Notes: generated by a model from the sequence alone, not told the origin. Shown: positions 23,764 through 31,848, counted from the stretch's first letter. The stretch: DNA of 64,000 bases from Halorubrum lipolyticum DSM 21995 (GCF_000337375.1 NZ_AOJG01000010.1:41872-105871), one strand, 5' to 3'. Program-made: numbers and translations.

Positions 23764-26049
23764 ATGAGCAACGAAAAGGACGAGAACGACCCGCCGACCG
23801 AGGACCCCGAGGAGCCGGACGAGTCCGGCGTCGGGAGCCCGGACTCGACGGGGAACGGCGAGGACGCCCACGACGACGGCGCGCGAGCGCCGGCGGACGA
23901 GGGCGTCGACGCGCCCGACGGCGCCGGCGACCCGGCCTCCGAAGAGGAGGCGGTCGGCGACGACCCCACCGAGCCCGACGAGGACTGGGACGACGGGATC
24001 GTCGTCGACGGACCGGGGTCTGACGGCGCCGAGACGGGCCGCGAGGAATCGAACGGCGCCACCCCCGAGGGTGTCACCGAAGCGAACGAGGGCGGCGGCA
24101 TCGACGAGCTCGGCAGCACCGTCGAGGTCGAGGGCGCCGAAATCGACGAGGACCCGGACGAGGACGACCTCCTCGGCGGCCTCAAGATCGACACCACCGC
24201 CGAGCTCGAGATTCCCGACCGCCTCGTCGACCAGGTGATCGGGCAGGAGCACGCCCGCGACGTGATCATCAAGGCGGCCAAACAGCGCCGCCACGTGATG
24301 ATGATCGGCTCGCCCGGGACCGGGAAGTCGATGCTCGCGAAGGCGATGTCCGAGCTCCTCCCCAAAGAGGAGCTACAGGACGTGTTGGTGTACCACAACC
24401 CGGACGACGGCAACAAGCCGAAGGTCCGGACGGTGCCGGCGGGCAAGGGCGACCAGATCGTCGACGCGCACCGCGAGGAGGCGCGCAAGCGCAACCAGAT
24501 GCGGTCGCTGTTGATGTGGATCATCATCGCCGTCGTGCTGGGCTACGCGCTCATCATCGTCGGCCAGATCCTCGTCGGCATCATCGCCGCCGGGGTCGTC
24601 TACCTCGTCTTCCGCTACCTGAACCGCGGTTCCGACGCGATGATCCCGAACCTGCTCGTGAACAACGGCGACACGAAGACCGCGCCGTTCCGCGACGCGA
24701 CCGGCGCGCACGCCGGCGCGCTGCTCGGCGACGTGCGGCACGACCCGTTCCAGTCCGGCGGGATGGAGACGCCCAGCCACGACCGCGTCGAGGCCGGGGC
24801 CATCCACAAGGCGAACAAGGGCGTGCTGTTCATCGACGAGATCAACACGCTCGACATCCGCAGCCAGCAGCACCTCATGACGGCGATCCAGGAGGGCGAG
24901 TTCTCGATCACGGGCCAGTCCGAGCGCTCCTCGGGCGCGATGGTCCAGACCGAGCCCGTCCCGACCGACTTCGTCATGATCGCGGCCGGGAACCTCGACG
25001 CGATGGAGAACATGCACCCGGCCCTCCGGAGCCGTATCAAGGGGTACGGCTACGAGGTGTACATGGAGGACACCATCGAGGACACCCCGGAGATGCGCCG
25101 GAAGTACGTCCGGTTCATCGCCCAGGAGGTCGCGAAGGACGGCCGCCTGCCAGAGTTCACGGCCGAGGCCGTCGAGGAGGTCATCCTCGAGGCCAAGCGC
25201 CGCTCCGGCCGGAAGGGCCACCTGACCCTCCTGTTCCGGAACCTCGGCGGGCTCGTCCGCGTCGCCGGCGACATCGCTCGCGGCGAGGACGCCGAGCTGA
25301 CCACCCGCGACCACGTGCTGTCCGCGAAGGGGCGCTCGCGTTCAATCGAACAGCAGCTCGCGGACGACTTCATCGAGCGCCGGAAGGACTACGAGCTGCA
25401 GGTCTCCGACGGCTACGTCGTCGGCCGCGTCAACGGCCTCGCCGTGATGGGCGAGGACTCCGGGATCATGCTCCCGGTGATGGCCGAGGTCGCGCCCTCG
25501 CAGGGCCCCGGCGAGGTCATCGCTACGGGCCAGCTGAAGGAGATGGCCCAGGAGTCGGTGTCGAACGTCTCCGCGATCATCAAGAAGTTCTCCGACGAGA
25601 ACATCTCGGAGATGGACATCCACATCCAGTTCGTGCAGGCGGGCCAGCAAGGCGTCGACGGCGACTCCGCGTCCATCACGGTCGCGACCGCCGTCATCAG
25701 CGCGCTGGAGGACGTGGGCGTCGACCAGAGCCTCGCGATGACGGGCTCGCTGTCGGTGCGGGGCGACGTGCTCCCCGTCGGCGGCGTCACTCACAAGATC
25801 GAGGCGGCCGCGAAGGCCGGCTGCACCCGGGTCATCATCCCGCAGGCGAACGAGCAGGACGTGATGATCGAAGACGAGTACGAGGACATGATCGAGGTCA
25901 TCCCGGTCTCGCACATCAGCGAGGTCCTCGACATCGCCCTGGAGGGCGAGGCCGAGAAGGACTCGCTCGTCTCCCGGCTCAAGTCGATCACCGGCTCGGC
26001 GCTGAAGGAGGGCGGCGTCTCCGGCCCCTCCAGTCCGAGCCCGCAGTAG
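23764..26049 (+). CDS. lonB: Membrane-anchored ATP-dependent protease LonB
   Basis: The 761-residue protease has a very acidic N-terminal extension of about 130 residues and a AAA+ domain with Walker A GSPGTGKSMLAKA (about 181). Two membrane helices are inserted after it (about 245-283, from SLLMWIIIAVVLGYALIIVG), the mark of archaeal LonB. The Walker B region is GVLFIDEINTL. The Lon protease domain has the catalytic dyad Ser635 (VDGDSAS) and Lys678 (VTHKIEAA). It is the essential quality-control protease of haloarchaeal membranes and also controls carotenoid synthesis in Haloferax. The ATG at 23764 is used; the open frame upstream crosses the divergent nadM promoter. Confidence 0.95.
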   Translation: MSNEKDENDPPTEDPEEPDESGVGSPDSTGNGEDAHDDGARAPADEGVDAPDGAGDPASEEEAVGDDPTEPDEDWDDGIVVDGPGSDGAETGREESNGATPEGVTEANEGGGIDELGSTVEVEGAEIDEDPDEDDLLGGLKIDTTAELEIPDRLVDQVIGQEHARDVIIKAAKQRRHVMMIGSPGTGKSMLAKAMSELLPKEELQDVLVYHNPDDGNKPKVRTVPAGKGDQIVDAHREEARKRNQMRSLLMWIIIAVVLGYALIIVGQILVGIIAAGVVYLVFRYLNRGSDAMIPNLLVNNGDTKTAPFRDATGAHAGALLGDVRHDPFQSGGMETPSHDRVEAGAIHKANKGVLFIDEINTLDIRSQQHLMTAIQEGEFSITGQSERSSGAMVQTEPVPTDFVMIAAGNLDAMENMHPALRSRIKGYGYEVYMEDTIEDTPEMRRKYVRFIAQEVAKDGRLPEFTAEAVEEVILEAKRRSGRKGHLTLLFRNLGGLVRVAGDIARGEDAELTTRDHVLSAKGRSRSIEQQLADDFIERRKDYELQVSDGYVVGRVNGLAVMGEDSGIMLPVMAEVAPSQGPGEVIATGQLKEMAQESVSNVSAIIKKFSDENISEMDIHIQFVQAGQQGVDGDSASITVATAVISALEDVGVDQSLAMTGSLSVRGDVLPVGGVTHKIEAAAKAGCTRVIIPQANEQDVMIEDEYEDMIEVIPVSHISEVLDIALEGEAEKDSLVSRLKSITGSALKEGGVSGPSSPSPQ

Positions 26050-26065
26050 GACCGCCGCCTCCCGC

Positions 26066-26076
26066 CCCTTTTTATT
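26066..26076 (+). promoter_or_regulatory. TATA region of the CBS-ParB gene, possibly also the lonB terminator
   Basis: The T-rich CCTTTTTATTT lies 23-33 bases before the ATG at 26099, correct for a leaderless promoter. It is also only 17 bases after the lonB stop codon, so it may terminate that transcript too. Confidence 0.45.
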
Positions 26077-26098
26077 TCGCCGGCGCCAACGCCTGACG

Positions 26099-26881
26099 AT
26101 GAGCGGGAAACCGACCGTCGGCGAGTATATGACCCGCGACGTCGAGACCGTGAGCCCCGACGAGACGGTGAGGGAAGTCGCGCGCCGCATGGCCGAAAGC
26201 GACGGTCACAACGGGTTCCCCGTCACGCAGGGCCGGACGGTCGAGGGGTTCGTCTCGGCGGCCGACCTCCTGCTCGCCGACGACGAGGCCCCCGTCTTCA
26301 CCGTGATGTCCGACGATCTCATCGTGGCGCATCCGGACATGAAGGTGACCGACGCCGCCCGGGTGATCCTCCGCTCCGGGATCCAGCGGCTCCCGGTCGT
26401 CGACGACGCCGACAACCTCGTGGGGATCATCTCGAACACCGACGTGGTCCGCTCGCAGATCGAGCGCGCCACGCCGAGCAAGGTGGGAAAGCTGATGCGC
26501 ACGCTCGAACAGATCCACGGCGTCAGCCTCTCGGAGGAGCGCCGCGAGGTGACGCTCACCGACCTCACGCCCACCCAGGCCCGCGTGTACGCCGACGAGC
26601 TCGAGGGGCGGAAGTACGAGCTCGAGCGCGGGCTGGCGGAGCCGCTCGTCGTGATCGACAACGGCGGCACGCTCCATCTCGCCGACGGCCATCACCGCGT
26701 GATGGCGGCCCACGAGGCCGGGATCGACGAGATGGACGCGTACGTGATCGTCCCCGACCACACCGTCGATCTCGGGATGGCGAAGACCGCGAAAAAGGAG
26801 GGGCTCGACGACATCACCGACATCGAGATCGTCGATTACGCCCGCCACCCCCTCGTCGAGACCACGAAGCGGCTGCAGTGA
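26099..26881 (+). CDS. CBS-domain pair fused to a ParB/sulfiredoxin-type domain
   Basis: The 260-residue protein has two CBS units: VGEYMTRDVETVSPDETVREVARRM (start about residue 6) and the second from about residue 65 (VMSDDLIVAHPDMKVTDAARVI). CBS pairs bind adenosyl ligands such as AMP, ATP or SAM. The C-terminal part (about 150-240) shows the ParB-like nuclease pattern: LEGRKYELERGLAEPLVVID followed by LADGHHRVMAAHEAG, where GHHR is the family motif. Such fusions are common in haloarchaea and have no settled function. It follows lonB by 49 bases but has its own promoter-like element. Confidence 0.85.
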   Translation: MSGKPTVGEYMTRDVETVSPDETVREVARRMAESDGHNGFPVTQGRTVEGFVSAADLLLADDEAPVFTVMSDDLIVAHPDMKVTDAARVILRSGIQRLPVVDDADNLVGIISNTDVVRSQIERATPSKVGKLMRTLEQIHGVSLSEERREVTLTDLTPTQARVYADELEGRKYELERGLAEPLVVIDNGGTLHLADGHHRVMAAHEAGIDEMDAYVIVPDHTVDLGMAKTAKKEGLDDITDIEIVDYARHPLVETTKRLQ

Positions 26882-26947
26882 TCGCCTCGCGCCTTCCGTC
26901 CTCACACCGACGACAGGTTTTTCAGAGCTCGCAGCGAAGTGACGTGT

Positions 26948-27211
26948 ATGAAATCCCGAATTAAGCGCGCGCTGTCCCGAGCGAAGTACGCGGCCGTCGG
27001 GGCGGCGGTCGGCGCCGCCGTCGGCGGATTAGTCAGTCGAAACGCGGCGAGCACCGGCGGCGCGCTCGGCGGGCTCGCGGGCGCGACGCTGGCGGACCTC
27101 CGAAGCGGCGCGGACGGCGTCTTCGCGGAGTTCCGATCGGAATCGGACGACGCCGCCGATGCCGACGACACCGACGACGCGGGCGCGACGATCGAACTGG
27201 CCGACGAGTAG
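26948..27211 (+). CDS. Small glycine-zipper membrane-associated protein
   Basis: The 87-residue protein has a basic N-terminus (MKSRIKRALSRAKYAA), then an alanine/glycine-rich hydrophobic stretch with GxxxG spacing (AAVGAAVGAAVGGLVS) and GGALGGLAGATLADL, and an acidic tail. This looks like a glycine-zipper segment that can associate with membranes. ATG at 26948 is chosen over an in-frame codon nine bases upstream. No known function; it lies between the CBS-ParB gene and nop5 on the same strand. Confidence 0.65.
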   Translation: MKSRIKRALSRAKYAAVGAAVGAAVGGLVSRNAASTGGALGGLAGATLADLRSGADGVFAEFRSESDDAADADDTDDAGATIELADE

Positions 27212-27311
27212 TCGCTCCGCCGTCCCTGTTTCTCGCGACCGCTCTCGTTCCCAGTCCCGCCGCTCCGCCGTTTCGGGAACGCCTATACGACCGGAGGGGG
27301 TAGCACGGGTA

Positions 27312-28247
27312 ATGACCGACACCGACGACAACGCGGACGCGGGCTGGTTCGCGGGCGGATCGTCCGCCGGCTCCGAGGCCACGGGCGACGACCCGGCGCT
27401 CCGCGCCCGGATCGCCGGCGGCGAGGCCGACGCGCCGCGCGACTGGCCCGGCCTCGCGGTCGAGTCCGGGTTCGCCGACTCGCGAGACGGGTACTACGAC
27501 CGACTCCACGAGGCGTCCGTGGCTGCGACCCGCGAGGCGGTCCGCGAGCGCGAGCGCGCCGACGACAAACAGCTCGTTCACGCCGTGCGGGCGATGGACG
27601 ACTGCGAGCGCACCGCAAACGAGCTCGCCGAGCGCGCCGCGGAGTGGGCCGGGAGCCTCTTCGACGACGCCGAGCCGGGGATCGAGGGCGCCCGCGCCGT
27701 TGCGGAGCGCGAACCGGAGGGCGAGCTGGAGCGGCGCGCCGTCTCGCTCGCGGCGCGCGTCGCCGACCTCGCCGCGGAGCGCGACGCCCTCGCCGAGACG
27801 ATCGACCGGATCGCGCCGGCGGTGGCGCCGAACCTCGCCGAGATGGCCGGGCCGGAGCTCGCGGCGCGGTTGATCGCGCTCGCGGGGGGGTTAGAGTCGC
27901 TCGCGAAGAAGCCGTCGGGGACCGTGCAGGTGCTCGGCGCGGAGGACGCCCTGTTCGCGCACCTCTCCGGGCGCGCTCCCTCGCCGAAACACGGGATCAT
28001 CTACACCCACGAGTACGTCCGGAACACGCGGCCCGAAGACCGCGGGTCGGCCTCGCGGGCGCTCGCTGGGAAGCTGACGCTCGCGGCGCGAGTGGACCAC
28101 TACTCGGGGGAGCGCCGCGAGACGCTTCACGAGGAGCTCCGCGAGCGGATGGCGACCATTCGGGCGCGTGTAGAGGAGGGGAGCGGTGACGGTGGCGGAG
28201 ACGGTGCTGGCGACGACACCGTCGCCGCCACGGAGGGCGACGAATGA
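27312..28247 (+). CDS. nop5: Nop5/Nop56/58-family C/D box sRNP core protein
   Basis: The 311-residue protein carries the Nop domain: LAETIDRIAPAVAPNLAEMAGPELAARLIALAGG, then the RNA-contacting TVQVLGAEDALFAHLSGRAPSPKHGIIYTHE region (quoted parts shortened here: VQVLGAEDALF and PKHGIIYTH). It scaffolds fibrillarin and L7Ae on C/D box guide RNAs for 2'-O-methylation of rRNA and tRNA. The C-terminus is replaced by an acidic, glycine-rich tail, as in other haloarchaea. The stop overlaps the fibrillarin start (ATGA). The start at 27312 follows the intergenic region and fits a conserved acidic N-terminus. Confidence 0.92.
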   Translation: MTDTDDNADAGWFAGGSSAGSEATGDDPALRARIAGGEADAPRDWPGLAVESGFADSRDGYYDRLHEASVAATREAVRERERADDKQLVHAVRAMDDCERTANELAERAAEWAGSLFDDAEPGIEGARAVAEREPEGELERRAVSLAARVADLAAERDALAETIDRIAPAVAPNLAEMAGPELAARLIALAGGLESLAKKPSGTVQVLGAEDALFAHLSGRAPSPKHGIIYTHEYVRNTRPEDRGSASRALAGKLTLAARVDHYSGERRETLHEELRERMATIRARVEEGSGDGGGDGAGDDTVAATEGDE

Positions 28248-28882
28248 GCGCTCCCGACCTGCCTGCGGGCGTCGAGCGCCGCGAGATCGACGGGGAGACG
28301 CGACTGGCGACCCGCGGCCCGCCGGTGTACGGCGAGCCGACCGCGGACGGGTGGCGCGCGTGGGACCCCGGCCGCTCGAAGCTCGGCGGGATGTTCGAAC
28401 TCGGGTTCGAGACGGGCCTGTCCGGCGACGAGACGGTGTTGTACCTCGGCGCGGCCAGCGGGACGACCGTCAGCCACGTCGCGGACTTCGCGGGGCCGAC
28501 GTACGCGGTGGAGTTCGCGCCGCGGCCGGCGCGAGACCTCGTCGAGGCGGCCGAGCCGCGCGACCGGCTGTTCCCCCTTTTGAAAGACGCGCGGACGCCG
28601 ACCCGCTACGCGCACGTCGTCGAGAGCGACGTGGACGCGATCGTGCAGGACGTGGCGACGCGCGGCCAGGCGGAGGTAGCCGTGCGCAACGCGCGGTTCC
28701 TCGCGGACGACGGACGGCTGCTGCTCGCGATCAAGGCGCGCAGCGAGGACGTGACGGCGGAGCCGGAGACGGTGTTCGAGGGCGCGCTCGACCGGCTTCG
28801 AGAGGGCTACGAGGTTCTGGAGACGCAACGGCTCGACCGGTTCCACGAGGACCACCTCGGCGTCGTGGCGACGCCGCGGTGA
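28244..28882 (+). CDS. flpA: Fibrillarin-like rRNA/tRNA 2'-O-methyltransferase
   Basis: The 212-residue protein is the catalytic subunit of archaeal C/D box sRNPs. Marks are WDPGRSKLGGM, the SAM-binding motif VLYLGAASGTTVSHVAD (from about residue 66), YAVEFAPRPARDL, and SDVDAIVQDVA. The catalytic lysine lies in LLLAIKARSEDV. It overlaps nop5 by four bases, the standard archaeal pair. It ends exactly against the convergent stop of the XRE regulator gene (28883). Confidence 0.95.
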   Translation: MSAPDLPAGVERREIDGETRLATRGPPVYGEPTADGWRAWDPGRSKLGGMFELGFETGLSGDETVLYLGAASGTTVSHVADFAGPTYAVEFAPRPARDLVEAAEPRDRLFPLLKDARTPTRYAHVVESDVDAIVQDVATRGQAEVAVRNARFLADDGRLLLAIKARSEDVTAEPETVFEGALDRLREGYEVLETQRLDRFHEDHLGVVATPR

Positions 28883-29077
28883 TCACTCGTCCGGGTCGAA
28901 CAGATCCTCGATCCGGCAGTCGAAGTGGGCGGCCAGATCGAAGGCCAACTCCAGCGAGGGGTCGTAGCGCTCGCGTTCGATCGCGTTGATCGTCTGGCGG
29001 GTGACGCCGACGGCTGCCGCGAGGTCGGCCTGGCTCTCGCCCGTTTCGGCGCGTCGCTGGCGGATGTCGTTTCTCAT
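28883..29077 (-). CDS. XRE-family helix-turn-helix regulator (64 residues)
   Basis: This short protein is almost only a Cro/CI-type DNA-binding domain: QADLAAAVGVTRQTINAIER is the helix-turn-helix (about residues 18-37), followed by SLELAFDLAAHFDCRIEDLF. Such proteins are paired with small membrane proteins in many archaea and bacteria. The ATG overlaps the stop of the DUF2178-like gene by four bases, so both are translated from one mRNA. Two perfect palindromes over the operon's promoter (29520-29552) are the likely binding sites for this regulator, meaning autoregulation. Confidence 0.9.
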   Translation of the reverse strand: MRNDIRQRRAETGESQADLAAAVGVTRQTINAIERERYDPSLELAFDLAAHFDCRIEDLFDPDE

Positions 29078-29490
29078 GTTCGGTACTTATAGTAGAGGAC
29101 GGAGACGCCGTAGGCGACGTAGATCGCGAACAGCGTCCACGTCGAGCCGAAGAACGCACCCGGAAGGTCCACGACGCCGCTCTCCTGTAACACGAGACCG
29201 CCCGGCAGGCCGAGGATGAAGACGTACGCGAAGACGTTCAGCGTCGTCTGGCTGGCCTTGCGGTCGATGGTGGTGTCTCGCTCGTCGTACAGCGTCACGG
29301 GGCTGAACCGCTGCACGAGCCCCATGCCGAGGCCGCCGGCCCAGTAGAGGGCGACGCCGAGGGCGAACCGGTCGAGGGCGACGGCGACGAACAGCGCCGC
29401 GATGCCGGCGCCGAGCAATCCGTAGGCGATGCGTTTGTACCGTTTTCTCGTGGAAGGCCGCGTCGTCGCGGGGGTGGTGTGTTCGCTCAT
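29074..29490 (-). CDS. DUF2178-like four-helix membrane protein
   Basis: The 138-residue protein has four predicted membrane helices (about 25-45, 48-65, 88-108 and 115-135). The connecting segment QRFSPVTLYDERDTTIDRKAS contains the DERD motif typical of DUF2178 proteins. It is the first gene of a two-gene operon with the XRE regulator. The ATG at 29490 is preferred over a GTG-type codon at 29502. Homologous pairs are found widely; whether they sense membrane stress or confer immunity is unknown. Confidence 0.75.
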   Translation of the reverse strand: MSEHTTPATTRPSTRKRYKRIAYGLLGAGIAALFVAVALDRFALGVALYWAGGLGMGLVQRFSPVTLYDERDTTIDRKASQTTLNVFAYVFILGLPGGLVLQESGVVDLPGAFFGSTWTLFAIYVAYGVSVLYYKYRT

Positions 29491-29519
29491 GAGAGGGTGC
29501 AAAGCGAGGGGACCAAAGT

Positions 29520-29552
29520 GTAAAGCTCGCTTTACAGTAAAGGAGACTTTAC
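29520..29552. promoter_or_regulatory. Double palindromic operator GTAAAG-N4-CTTTAC
   Basis: Two perfect 16-base palindromes lie in tandem: 29520-29535 (GTAAAGCTCGCTTTAC) and 29537-29552 (GTAAAGGAGACTTTAC), 17 bases centre to centre. They sit 21-38 bases downstream of the minus-strand TATA box at 29559-29565, so they should cover the transcription start and block it when bound. The product of the XRE gene in the same operon is the obvious ligand. Confidence 0.75.
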
Positions 29553-29558
29553 GTTAGA

Positions 29559-29565
29559 TAATAAA
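29559..29565 (-). promoter_or_regulatory. TATA box of the DUF2178-XRE operon
   Basis: TTTATTA on the minus strand (plus TAATAAA) is the only AT-rich element upstream of the operon. It is about 72 bases from the ATG at 29490, implying a leader of some 45 bases that begins inside the palindromic operator. Confidence 0.55.
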
Positions 29566-29649
29566 TCTATCGCTGCTTTGAGCCGAGACGGCGCTCACGA
29601 GAGACGACGCGAGCCGAGAACCGCGTCAGCGACGCCCGAAACGCCGACT

Positions 29650-29958
29650 CTACCACGTCGGCGGCGAGAAGCCGGCGTCTTCCAAGATCGGCTTCCAGCG
29701 CTTCTGGACGGAGAGCCTGGAGACGTCCATCGCGTCGGCGACGGCGGACTGCGACCGCTCCTGCCCGCGGATCAGCGCGGCCGCGTAGAGGCTGGCGGCC
29801 GCGGCGACGCGCTTCCCGCGGTCGTCCTCGGGGGCGCGCGACAGGAAGAGATCCGTCGCCGTCGACAGCGTCTCCTCGTCGAGGTCGAGCGTCGCGCACG
29901 CGTCGTCGAGCCGGTCGATCCACGCCGCGTTATCGACGCGATCGCTCGCTCGGTACAT
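29650..29958 (-). CDS. Single-cyclin-fold TFB/TFIIB-like protein
   Basis: The 102-residue protein resembles one cyclin repeat of transcription factor B. The core is LSTATDLFLSRAPEDDRGKRVAAAASLYAAALIRGQ, with the C-terminal recognition-type helix SQSAVADAMDVSRLSVQKRW. It lacks the N-terminal zinc ribbon, B-finger and the second cyclin repeat of true TFB, so it cannot replace TFB by itself. It may be a TFB-derived regulator. The ATG at 29958 follows a plausible promoter (TTTTTAAAC on minus, 29981-29989). Confidence 0.75.
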   Translation of the reverse strand: MYRASDRVDNAAWIDRLDDACATLDLDEETLSTATDLFLSRAPEDDRGKRVAAAASLYAAALIRGQERSQSAVADAMDVSRLSVQKRWKPILEDAGFSPPTW

Positions 29959-30069
29959 GCCCCGGAGTTGGGCGCACCGGTTTAAAAAGGTCGCGCGGCG
30001 GGGAGGGCGGAGACGGTCGGGGATCGCCCCGGTCGTCGCCCTGAAGTCCGCGGCGCCCGTAGGCCGGGT

Positions 30070-30771
30070 ATGTCGACGCACGCCTGGACCGAGTCGCGGG
30101 TCCGCGAGCTGCACGACGAGCTGGTGTCGCTGTACGAGCCGGTGGACCGCGTCGCCGAGCACGGCGCCGACCCGACCGCCGATCCCGGCGAGGGTGTCCG
30201 TCAACTGGTGACGACGATCCTCTCGCAGAACGTCGCCGACGCGAACACGAGCCGCGCGACCGAGGCGCTGTTCGAGCGCTACGACGGCTTCGAGGCTATC
30301 GAAGCGGCCGACCACGACGAGCTGGCCGAGACGATCCGCGTGGCCGGGCTCGCCGACCAGAAGGCCGCCCGGATCCAGCGCGCGCTGGCCGCGATCCGCG
30401 AGGAGACCGGCGGGGCGTACTCGCTCGCGTTCCTCGACGCGATGGCGACCGACGACGCGAAGGAGTGGCTGACGGCGATCAAAGGCGTGGGACCCAAGAC
30501 CGCCAGCGTCGTGTTGAACTTCCACTTCGGGAAGCCGACGATGGCGGTCGACACCCACGTCGAGCGCGTCTCCAAGCGGTTCGGGCTGGTTCCGGAGTCG
30601 GCGTCGAATCGGGCCGCGCACGACGCGCTCGACGAGCTGGTGCCCGACGAGCTGATCTACCCGCTTCACGTCCTCCTGATCCGGCACGGCCGGACTCATT
30701 GCTCGGCGCGCGGCGCCGACTGCGACAACCCCGTCTGCGAGGCCCACTGCGACTGCGAGTTCTGCGCGTGA
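30070..30771 (+). CDS. Endonuclease III-family DNA glycosylase (HhH-GPD)
   Basis: The 233-residue protein has the helix-hairpin-helix motif IKGVGPKTASVVLNF with the catalytic lysine in GPKTA, and the catalytic aspartate in VDTHVERVSKRFG, as in endonuclease III (Lys120 and Asp138 in E. coli). VTTILSQNVADANTSRA is the family's SQxT-type region (N in place of T). The cysteine cluster near the C-terminus starts C-x6-C but continues with spacing C-x4-C-x3-C-x1-C-x2-C, unlike the classic C-x6-C-x2-C-x5-C cluster. It should excise oxidised pyrimidines in base excision repair. The second catalytic groups are intact. Confidence 0.88.
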   Translation: MSTHAWTESRVRELHDELVSLYEPVDRVAEHGADPTADPGEGVRQLVTTILSQNVADANTSRATEALFERYDGFEAIEAADHDELAETIRVAGLADQKAARIQRALAAIREETGGAYSLAFLDAMATDDAKEWLTAIKGVGPKTASVVLNFHFGKPTMAVDTHVERVSKRFGLVPESASNRAAHDALDELVPDELIYPLHVLLIRHGRTHCSARGADCDNPVCEAHCDCEFCA

Positions 30772-30814
30772 GGGCGCGAGTCATATGTTCGTCCGGCCGG
30801 TAGGCCCGGTATCC

Positions 30815-31387
30815 ATGCAGCCGTTTATCCGCGAACTCCTGCGGTCCGTCCGATGGATCGACCGGCTCACCGCCGAGTTCGTCGCCGCGATCCGAACGCC
30901 GTTCCTGACCGAGATGATGACGTCGATGACCGGCCTCGGCTCCGTCACGGCCGGCGTCGTGTTCGTCGGGCTGTTCTACCTCGCCGGCTGGCGCGAGGAG
31001 TTCGTCAAGAGCGTCGTCGCGCTCTCGCTGCTCGGCGTCGTCGTCTGGGCGCTGATGACGCTCGTCGAGCGGCCCTTCCCGTCGACCCCGGTCTGCGTGA
31101 CCGAGGGCGACGCCGGGACCACGAGCTCGTTCCCGTCCGGGCACTCGGCCGCCGTGACGGCCTACGCGGGGATCGCGTGGCACTCCGACGAGCTCCCCTT
31201 CGCGGTCGCGGCCGGCTTCGCCGGGCTGATCTCCTTCTCGCGGATCTACCTCGGCACGCACTACCTCTCGGACACGCTGTTCGGGATCGGGCTCGGCGTC
31301 GCCGCGGTGCTGTTCGCGGAGTGGCTCCTCGGTCGAGTCGGCGAGGAGGCGATCATCGATCGGTTGCCGTTCGACGCGGATATCTGA
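30815..31387 (+). CDS. PAP2-family membrane phosphatase
   Basis: The 190-residue protein has about five membrane helices. The tripartite phosphatase signature is visible: the first part is weak, the second is SSFPSGHSAAVTAYAG (PSGH), and the third is SRIYLGTHYLSDTLFG with catalytic histidine and aspartate (SRxxxxxHxxxD). It should dephosphorylate lipid or isoprenoid phosphates at the membrane. The ATG at 30815 is chosen because the family's N-terminal helix follows; an in-frame codon at 30785 is the alternative. Confidence 0.88.
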   Translation: MQPFIRELLRSVRWIDRLTAEFVAAIRTPFLTEMMTSMTGLGSVTAGVVFVGLFYLAGWREEFVKSVVALSLLGVVVWALMTLVERPFPSTPVCVTEGDAGTTSSFPSGHSAAVTAYAGIAWHSDELPFAVAAGFAGLISFSRIYLGTHYLSDTLFGIGLGVAAVLFAEWLLGRVGEEAIIDRLPFDADI

Positions 31388-31460
31388 GCGGCGCGAGCGG
31401 ACGCGGTCTCCGAGTCGGTAGCGACAACTATTTTTAAGCGACTCGGGTACGGTAGACCGC

Positions 31461-31545
31461 GCGCGGGTTGCCGAGCCAGGCCAAAGGCGTAGCGCTTAGG
31501 ACGCTATCCCGTAGGGGTCCGCCGGTTCGAATCCGGTCCCGCGCA
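31461..31545 (+). tRNA. tRNA-Leu, anticodon UAG
   Basis: The 85-base sequence folds as a class II tRNA. The acceptor stem GCGCGGG pairs with CCCGCGC, with A as discriminator. The anticodon stem TAGCG/CGCTA encloses the loop CTTAGGA with anticodon TAG. A long variable arm (TCCCGTAGGGG) and the T arm CCGGTTCGAATCCGG follow. No intron is present and CCA is not encoded. It reads CUA leucine codons. Confidence 0.96.
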
Positions 31546-31624
31546 TGAGCGAACGAAGTGAGCGAAGAGCAGGAGCGGATTTGAATCCTACCAGACGCGC
31601 GCAGCGAAGCGAGCACGTCTGGTT

Positions 31625-31648
31625 CCGGTTCGAATCCGGTCCCGCGCA
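31625..31648 (+). repeat. 24-base copy of the tRNA-Leu 3' end (candidate attachment site)
   Basis: The sequence 31625-31648 repeats exactly the last 24 bases of the tRNA gene (31522-31545), covering the T arm and the acceptor 3' strand. The two lie 103 bases apart. Such direct repeats mark integration of elements that target tRNA 3' ends. The 79 bases between them hold repeated GAGCGAA-type sequence and no gene. No integrase gene was found nearby, so this would be a scar. Confidence 0.7.
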
Positions 31649-31848
31649 TACCGGCTCGACTGAACGTGAGAGGCGTGTCCGCGCGAAGGTCCGCGAGTCA
31701 CCACCACTGACCGGCGCGTATCGCCGCCGGAGTAGCAGCAATAGTCGCCGCCGCCGGGATTCCCGCACAAACGCGACCGCTATCGGGGACCCCCGTCAGG
31801 CTTGGCCGTGGAGGACCGGATTAAACCGATACGGGGAGACGAGGGGGT
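31649..31848. other. Intergenic region between tRNA-Leu and the monooxygenase operon
   Basis: No convincing gene is present in these 200 bases; the frames that cross are shadows without family features. A likely TATA element (GATTAAACC, about 31820-31828) lies 21-29 bases upstream of the ATG at 31849. Confidence 0.5.

Noticed and set aside
31560..31648. A possible second tRNA gene after tRNA-Leu
   Set aside because: Only the T arm and 3' acceptor strand are present; there is no 5' acceptor, D arm or anticodon arm. It fits a duplicated 3' end.
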